In this document: in pieces, positions 59,841 through 64,000 of the stretch | Layout of the letters: every line of letters starts with the position of its first letter | Numbering within the stretch: the stretch's first letter is position 1 | NCBI GenBank assembly: GCA_965372405.1 | Contig: CBDVCE010000018.1 | Coordinates: 1-64,000, forward strand | Length of the DNA: 64,000 bases | Direction of reading: 5' to 3' | DNA from: Sunxiuqinia sp965372405 | GTDB taxonomy: Bacteria; Bacteroidota; Bacteroidia; Bacteroidales; Prolixibacteraceae | Program-made: the position numbers and the translations under genes | The notes under the pieces: generated by a model | Told to the model about the DNA's origin: nothing | Databases searched by the model: none | What the model saw: the letters and a program-made list of their open reading frames with translations, nothing else

Positions 59841-61754
59841 ATGGAAAAACGAAGCATAGCCTTTCGACTCAGCCTCTACATTATTTTAGCTGTTAGTACT
59901 GTAATTACTTTGGTTGTCTATTTAAATTACGACTTCAGTAAAAAAGTACTGATGCAAAATATTGAGAAAGCTGCTGTCCATCAATCCGGTTTGATTATTA
60001 ATCATGTGTCCGGACAAATTATTGCGACTCAGGAGATTAGTAAAAATGTAGTCAATCAGGCTTCTTATTATTTGTCTAATAATGATTTAGATCTATTCCT
60101 GACCGGTGTTGTCAAGGCCAATCCTATTATTTATGGTATTCATGCTGAAGTCAGCCCCACTGATCAAATAAAAAAAACCAGTATTTCGGTTATTCGATCA
60201 GACGATGAAATCCGTCTATCAAATGATCAAGATTTTTGCATGAATTATCGTTTTCCTGAAATAGTAAAAAATCTAGATAAAAAAGGGAAGTGGTCACAAC
60301 CTTTTTACTGCAATAAGCTTGACAGCACTTTATTGATCTCGTATTTCCAGAGTATTTTTACTCCAAAAGGTGAAAAAATTGGTTTTATATCCAGTGAGGT
60401 AAGTTTAAATTTTCTAGACAAAATTGTTTCTAATATTGAAGTTGGAGAACGGGGGTTTTCTTTCATTGTATCAGAGAGTGGTGAATATATCACGCATCCT
60501 ATGAAAGATTGGATTATGCAACGCAATATTTTTGATGTACCTGATGAAATATTTAAAGAAGACATAAATTCATATCTAAAAACCATAAAAGAAAAAGGTT
60601 CTGTAACCGGATATGCTTTTCCTGAAATACTCAATTATGAAAAAGCTTGGTTTTATGCAGCTCATATTCCACATACCGATTGGTTGATTCTCATTGTTCT
60701 GCCTCACAATGAGTTATTTAAAGACTTAAGTGTAATTTTCAGGAAAATTATTATTGTATCAGCGGTGGGGCTTTTGTTTATATTGCTTGTTATTGTTCTT
60801 CTATTTAAGCAAATGTTATCTCCATTAATGCAGATGATTCGTTCAATTCAAAAGTTCAGCTTTGCAGAACGAGCAAAAAAAGGAAAAGGAAATGAGCTTC
60901 AACTGCTGAATGAAAGCCTTAACGCTTTTCAGCAGCAATATCAACTCTATCTTAAAGAACAAAATCAAAGTAGAAAAGATAGAAGGAAATATGAACGGGA
61001 TTTAAAATCTGCTAAGGAAATTCAGACTTCAATTATCCCCGTATCTGATGCTAAATTTCCAAAGGAGAAATGTGTTGAACTTTATGCAGAACTTCATCCT
61101 GCTGAAAGTATTGGTGGCGACCTTTATGATTATTTCTTTATTGATTCATCCCATTTGCTTTTTTCAATGGGCGATGTTTCAGGAAAAGGAATTCCTGCAG
61201 CACTTTTTATGGCTGTAGCTCATACCGTTATAAAAAGTAAAGCAACTGTTTTATCTGCCAGTGATATTATGAAATTGGCCAATGAAGAGTTGTCAAAACA
61301 GAATATTAATCAACATTTCCTTACCTTATTTATTGGTATTTTGAATATTGATACAGGTGAGCTAAGTTATAGTAATGCTGCCCATAATTATCCGTATATC
61401 TTAAGAGGTGAATTAGAAATTGAGGTACTCGACATTGCTCATGGATTGCCTTTAGGTGTTTATGCAAATAAAGAATATTCTGAAGATAAACTTATTCTGG
61501 AAAAGGGAGATTCTATTGTTTTATATACTGACGGTGTTACAGACTGTAAAGATGAAAGTGAACAAACTTATGGTGTAGAGCGATTATTTAGTAATGTTGG
61601 TTCATTACTTGAATTACGACCAAAAGAGATTATTAAACGAATCATGAAAAGCTTAAAACTCTTTAAAGGCGAAGCAAAACAGACCGACGATATAAGCTTA
61701 ATGGTGGTTCGGTATTTGGGTAAAGAAACAAAGCATAAAAAAACCGGCGAGTAG
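59841..61754 (+). CDS. SpoIIE/RsbU-type phosphatase with sensor domain
   Basis: 637 aa. The membrane sensor has one helix near 9-29, a ~280-residue periplasmic dCache-like domain (about 32-295) and a second helix near 308-328. A coiled linker (about 350-390) leads to a PP2C SpoIIE domain (about 400-630) with metal Asp residues in ESIGGDLYDYF and GDVSGKGIPAALFMA, and YTDGVTDCKDE near the end. It would dephosphorylate an anti-sigma factor antagonist in a partner-switching stress system. No partner genes are in the window. The terminator overlaps its last codons. Confidence 0.92.
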   Translation: MEKRSIAFRLSLYIILAVSTVITLVVYLNYDFSKKVLMQNIEKAAVHQSGLIINHVSGQIIATQEISKNVVNQASYYLSNNDLDLFLTGVVKANPIIYGIHAEVSPTDQIKKTSISVIRSDDEIRLSNDQDFCMNYRFPEIVKNLDKKGKWSQPFYCNKLDSTLLISYFQSIFTPKGEKIGFISSEVSLNFLDKIVSNIEVGERGFSFIVSESGEYITHPMKDWIMQRNIFDVPDEIFKEDINSYLKTIKEKGSVTGYAFPEILNYEKAWFYAAHIPHTDWLILIVLPHNELFKDLSVIFRKIIIVSAVGLLFILLVIVLLFKQMLSPLMQMIRSIQKFSFAERAKKGKGNELQLLNESLNAFQQQYQLYLKEQNQSRKDRRKYERDLKSAKEIQTSIIPVSDAKFPKEKCVELYAELHPAESIGGDLYDYFFIDSSHLLFSMGDVSGKGIPAALFMAVAHTVIKSKATVLSASDIMKLANEELSKQNINQHFLTLFIGILNIDTGELSYSNAAHNYPYILRGELEIEVLDIAHGLPLGVYANKEYSEDKLILEKGDSIVLYTDGVTDCKDESEQTYGVERLFSNVGSLLELRPKEIIKRIMKSLKLFKGEAKQTDDISLMVVRYLGKETKHKKTGE

Positions 61755-61765
61755 CCGGTTTCTAT
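61741..61765 (+). terminator. Terminator overlapping stop of SpoIIE-type gene
   Basis: AAACCGGC (61741-61748) pairs with GCCGGTTT (61754-61761), loop GAGTA. The stop TAG (61752-61754) lies in the loop and the first base of the 3' arm. It also sits between two convergent genes. Confidence 0.75.
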
Positions 61766-61766
61766 T

Positions 61767-64000
61767 TTAAGTGGCCTTTTTGGTGGCCAATATCTTAATT
61801 TTTATTTTCTCTGTTTTCTTATCAAAGCCAATAGAAATTGTGTCTCCTTCAGATAAAGAAGCTTTAATAATTACTTCGGCCATCTCATCTTCAAGATATT
61901 TTTGGATTGCCCGTTTCAACGGTCGTGCCCCATATTGAGAATCATAACCCTTTTCAGCAATAAAATCTTTAGCAGCTTTTGAAATCTTCAATTTGTAATT
62001 CAGGGATGCAACACGATCATAAAGACCTTTCAATTCAATATCGATTATTTCAAAGATATCTTCCTTAGAAAGTGTATTGAACATCACAACATCATCTATC
62101 CTATTCAAAAACTCAGGAGCAAATGTACGCTTAAGCGCCTTTTGTACAATGTATTTAGCATGATCGTTCTCTTCACCAGGTGACTTTTGCGTGGAAAATC
62201 CAACACCTCTTCCAAAGTCTTTTAGCTGACGGGATCCAATGTTTGAAGTCATGATGATAATCGTATTCTTAAAATCAATCCTTCGTCCCAAGCTATCTGT
62301 CAAACGACCTTCATCAAGCACCTGCAATAATAAGTGGAAAACATCTGGATGTGCTTTCTCAATTTCATCCAACAATACTACGGAATAAGGTTTCCGGCGA
62401 ACTTTTTCAGTTAGCTGACCGCCTTCTTCATATCCTACATATCCTGGAGGAGCACCTACTAACCTGGAAACGGAAAATTTCTCCATGTATTCACTCATAT
62501 CAATTCTGATCAGTGAATCCATACTGTCAAACAAATATTTAGCAAGTACTTTTGCAAGTTGTGTTTTTCCAACACCGGTAGGTCCAAGGAATACAAATGA
62601 ACCAATTGGTTTGTTCGGATCCTTTAATCCAGCACGGTTACGTTGAATGGCTTTTACAATCTTTACAATTGCTTCATTCTGGCCAACCACACTACCTTTT
62701 AGCTCTGCACCCATGTTCATCAGGCGTTTCCCTTCAGCCTGAGCAATACGCTGAACAGGAACTCCTGACATCATTGCAACTACTTCAGCAACTTTTTCTT
62801 CTGATACAATCTCGCGATGATTAATCAATTCTTTTTCCCAAGATTCTTTTTCTTCATCGAGTAATTGAAGAAGGTTTTTTTCTTTATCACGGTAACTTGC
62901 AGCTACTTCAAAGTTTTGACTTTTAACAGCTTTGATTTTCTCGTCGCGGGTGATTTCAATTTTCCCTTCAAGTTTTACAATCTTTTCTGGCACATTAATA
63001 TTTGAAATATGCACCCTTGAACCAGCTTCATCCAATGCATCAATAGCTTTGTCTGGAAGATAGCGATCTGTAATATATCGAGAGGTTAATGAAACGCAAG
63101 CATTAATAGCTGCATCAGTATAATTTACATTGTGATGCTCTTCATATCTTTCTTTAATGTTATGAAGGATCTCAACCGTTTCATCCATTGTGGTTGGCTC
63201 TACCATTATTTTTTGAAAACGCCTTTCCAATGCACCATCTTTTTCAATATGTTGACGGTATTCATCAAGGGTAGTAGCACCAATGCATTGAATCTCTCCA
63301 CGCGCAAGTGCCGGCTTAAGCATGTTTGCCGCATCCAAAGATCCGGTTGCACCACCTGCACCAACTATGGTGTGGATTTCATCAATAAATAATATAACAT
63401 TTGTAACCTTGGCAAGCTCATTCAAAATAGCTTTCATCCGCTCTTCAAATTGTCCACGATACTTAGTACCTGCCACTATTGAAGCAATATCTAAACTAAC
63501 AACACGCTTGTCAAATAAAACTCTGGAAACTTTTTTCTGAACGATCCGAATTGCCAAACCTTCAGCAATAGCCGATTTACCAACACCTGGTTCACCAATT
63601 AATATTGGATTGTTTTTCTTTCTCCGGGAAAGAATCTGTGCAAGCCGTTCGATCTCACGCTCACGACCTACAATCGGATCAAGATTATTATCTTCAGCGG
63701 CACGGGTAATGTCAATACCAAAATTATCGAGTACCGGAGTTTCCGATTTTGGGATATTTGTCTTTTTTGAAGAAGAACTGGATGATGGAGGTTTTGCAAA
63801 AGCATCATCAGCATCATCATCTTCATCACCAAAGTCAGACCTTGCATCAGGTTGTTTATAGTCTTCCAATCTCGATTTCAATATATAATAGTTTATATGA
63901 AACTCATTTAAAAGACTTGCAATCGAACTGTCTTTATCTTTAAGAATTGCAAGCAATAAATGTCCTGTATTAATTGTAGTACTGCTAAAAGCCCTTGCTT
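61767..64000 (-). CDS. clpC: ATP-dependent Clp protease ATPase subunit ClpC (5' end outside window)
   Basis: At least 743 codons are visible. The frame stays open to the window edge (ARAFSSTTINTGHLLLAILKD), so the gene begins outside, to the right. It is a Hsp100 unfoldase for ClpP. A partial N-domain is followed by a Ser/Asp-rich linker (RSDFGDEDDDADD, PPSSSSSS), AAA1 with Walker A GEPGVGKSAIAEG, LFIDEIHTIVGAG and a coiled M domain. AAA2 has GPTGVGKTQLAKV and the C-terminal D2-small part GARPLKRAIQKYLEDEMAE. It converges on the SpoIIE-type gene. Confidence 0.95.
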   Translation of the reverse strand, partial: ARAFSSTTINTGHLLLAILKDKDSSIASLLNEFHINYYILKSRLEDYKQPDARSDFGDEDDDADDAFAKPPSSSSSSKKTNIPKSETPVLDNFGIDITRAAEDNNLDPIVGREREIERLAQILSRRKKNNPILIGEPGVGKSAIAEGLAIRIVQKKVSRVLFDKRVVSLDIASIVAGTKYRGQFEERMKAILNELAKVTNVILFIDEIHTIVGAGGATGSLDAANMLKPALARGEIQCIGATTLDEYRQHIEKDGALERRFQKIMVEPTTMDETVEILHNIKERYEEHHNVNYTDAAINACVSLTSRYITDRYLPDKAIDALDEAGSRVHISNINVPEKIVKLEGKIEITRDEKIKAVKSQNFEVAASYRDKEKNLLQLLDEEKESWEKELINHREIVSEEKVAEVVAMMSGVPVQRIAQAEGKRLMNMGAELKGSVVGQNEAIVKIVKAIQRNRAGLKDPNKPIGSFVFLGPTGVGKTQLAKVLAKYLFDSMDSLIRIDMSEYMEKFSVSRLVGAPPGYVGYEEGGQLTEKVRRKPYSVVLLDEIEKAHPDVFHLLLQVLDEGRLTDSLGRRIDFKNTIIIMTSNIGSRQLKDFGRGVGFSTQKSPGEENDHAKYIVQKALKRTFAPEFLNRIDDVVMFNTLSKEDIFEIIDIELKGLYDRVASLNYKLKISKAAKDFIAEKGYDSQYGARPLKRAIQKYLEDEMAEVIIKASLSEGDTISIGFDKKTEKIKIKILATKKAT

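Overview
The window is about 64 kb of AT-rich chromosome from a member of the Bacteroidota, most likely a marine Bacteroidales/Marinilabiliales-type organism (lineage is inferred, not tested). Supporting signs are TAnnTTTG promoter boxes in front of many genes, almost no Shine-Dalgarno sequences, a LytS/LytTR signalling cluster, a DUF5916 outer-membrane protein, a TIGR01777 epimerase, a split biotin-dependent acyl-CoA carboxylase operon, and REP-like palindromes typical of the phylum. No rRNA, tRNA, CRISPR array, transposase or phage gene was found.

Layout. 1-6217: a signalling operon. A LytS-type kinase fragment directly abuts a REP-like repeat. It is followed by an intact kinase, a kinase lacking both its phospho-acceptor His and its ATP-binding N box, a second intact kinase, a lipoprotein that looks like a metallopeptidase without its zinc motif, and a LytTR response regulator. 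6271-10942: a class IV aminotransferase whose start codon lies inside a terminator-like hairpin, an Fe-S fumarase, and an arcB-arcC pair on the minus strand. 11324-26342: housekeeping genes (ftsK, LolA-like carrier, pyk, aroQ, xerD, pckA, epimerase, PBP1A) and two tandem ClC channels. 26463-30419: an accessory patch with a methyltransferase, a small membrane protein, a hydrolase, an orphan EndoU-like toxin with an Imm27-like immunity protein, an array of seven hairpins at 41-42 nt spacing between 28-nt direct repeats, a decayed copy of the small membrane protein gene, and a cluster of palindromes. 30420-41662: a DUF438/hemerythrin/PAS protein with a DUF1858 partner, glyA, a TauE/SafE transporter, a degenerate beta-lactamase-fold lipoprotein, a large exported protein of unknown function, and the three-gene acyl-CoA carboxylase operon. 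41861-64000: DUF5916 protein, MATE pump, trhO, dus, small redox or metal-related genes, exported msrB, an NlpC/P60 hydrolase plus Tat-exported dipeptide epimerase pair, truC, hemolysin III, an esterase, a single-domain DEAD-box-like protein, a cold shock protein, mnmE, fabG, a sugar kinase, a SpoIIE-type phosphatase, and clpC running off the right edge.

How the genes fit together. PckA, pyruvate kinase, fumarase and the acyl-CoA carboxylase fit a fermentative C4/propionate metabolism around PEP and succinate. ArcB/ArcC would make ATP from citrulline. PBP1A, NlpC/P60 and the dipeptide epimerase serve wall synthesis and turnover. FtsK and XerD serve chromosome segregation. The most unusual content is the pseudoenzyme-rich signalling operon at the left edge and the toxin plus hairpin-array patch at 27-30.4 kb.
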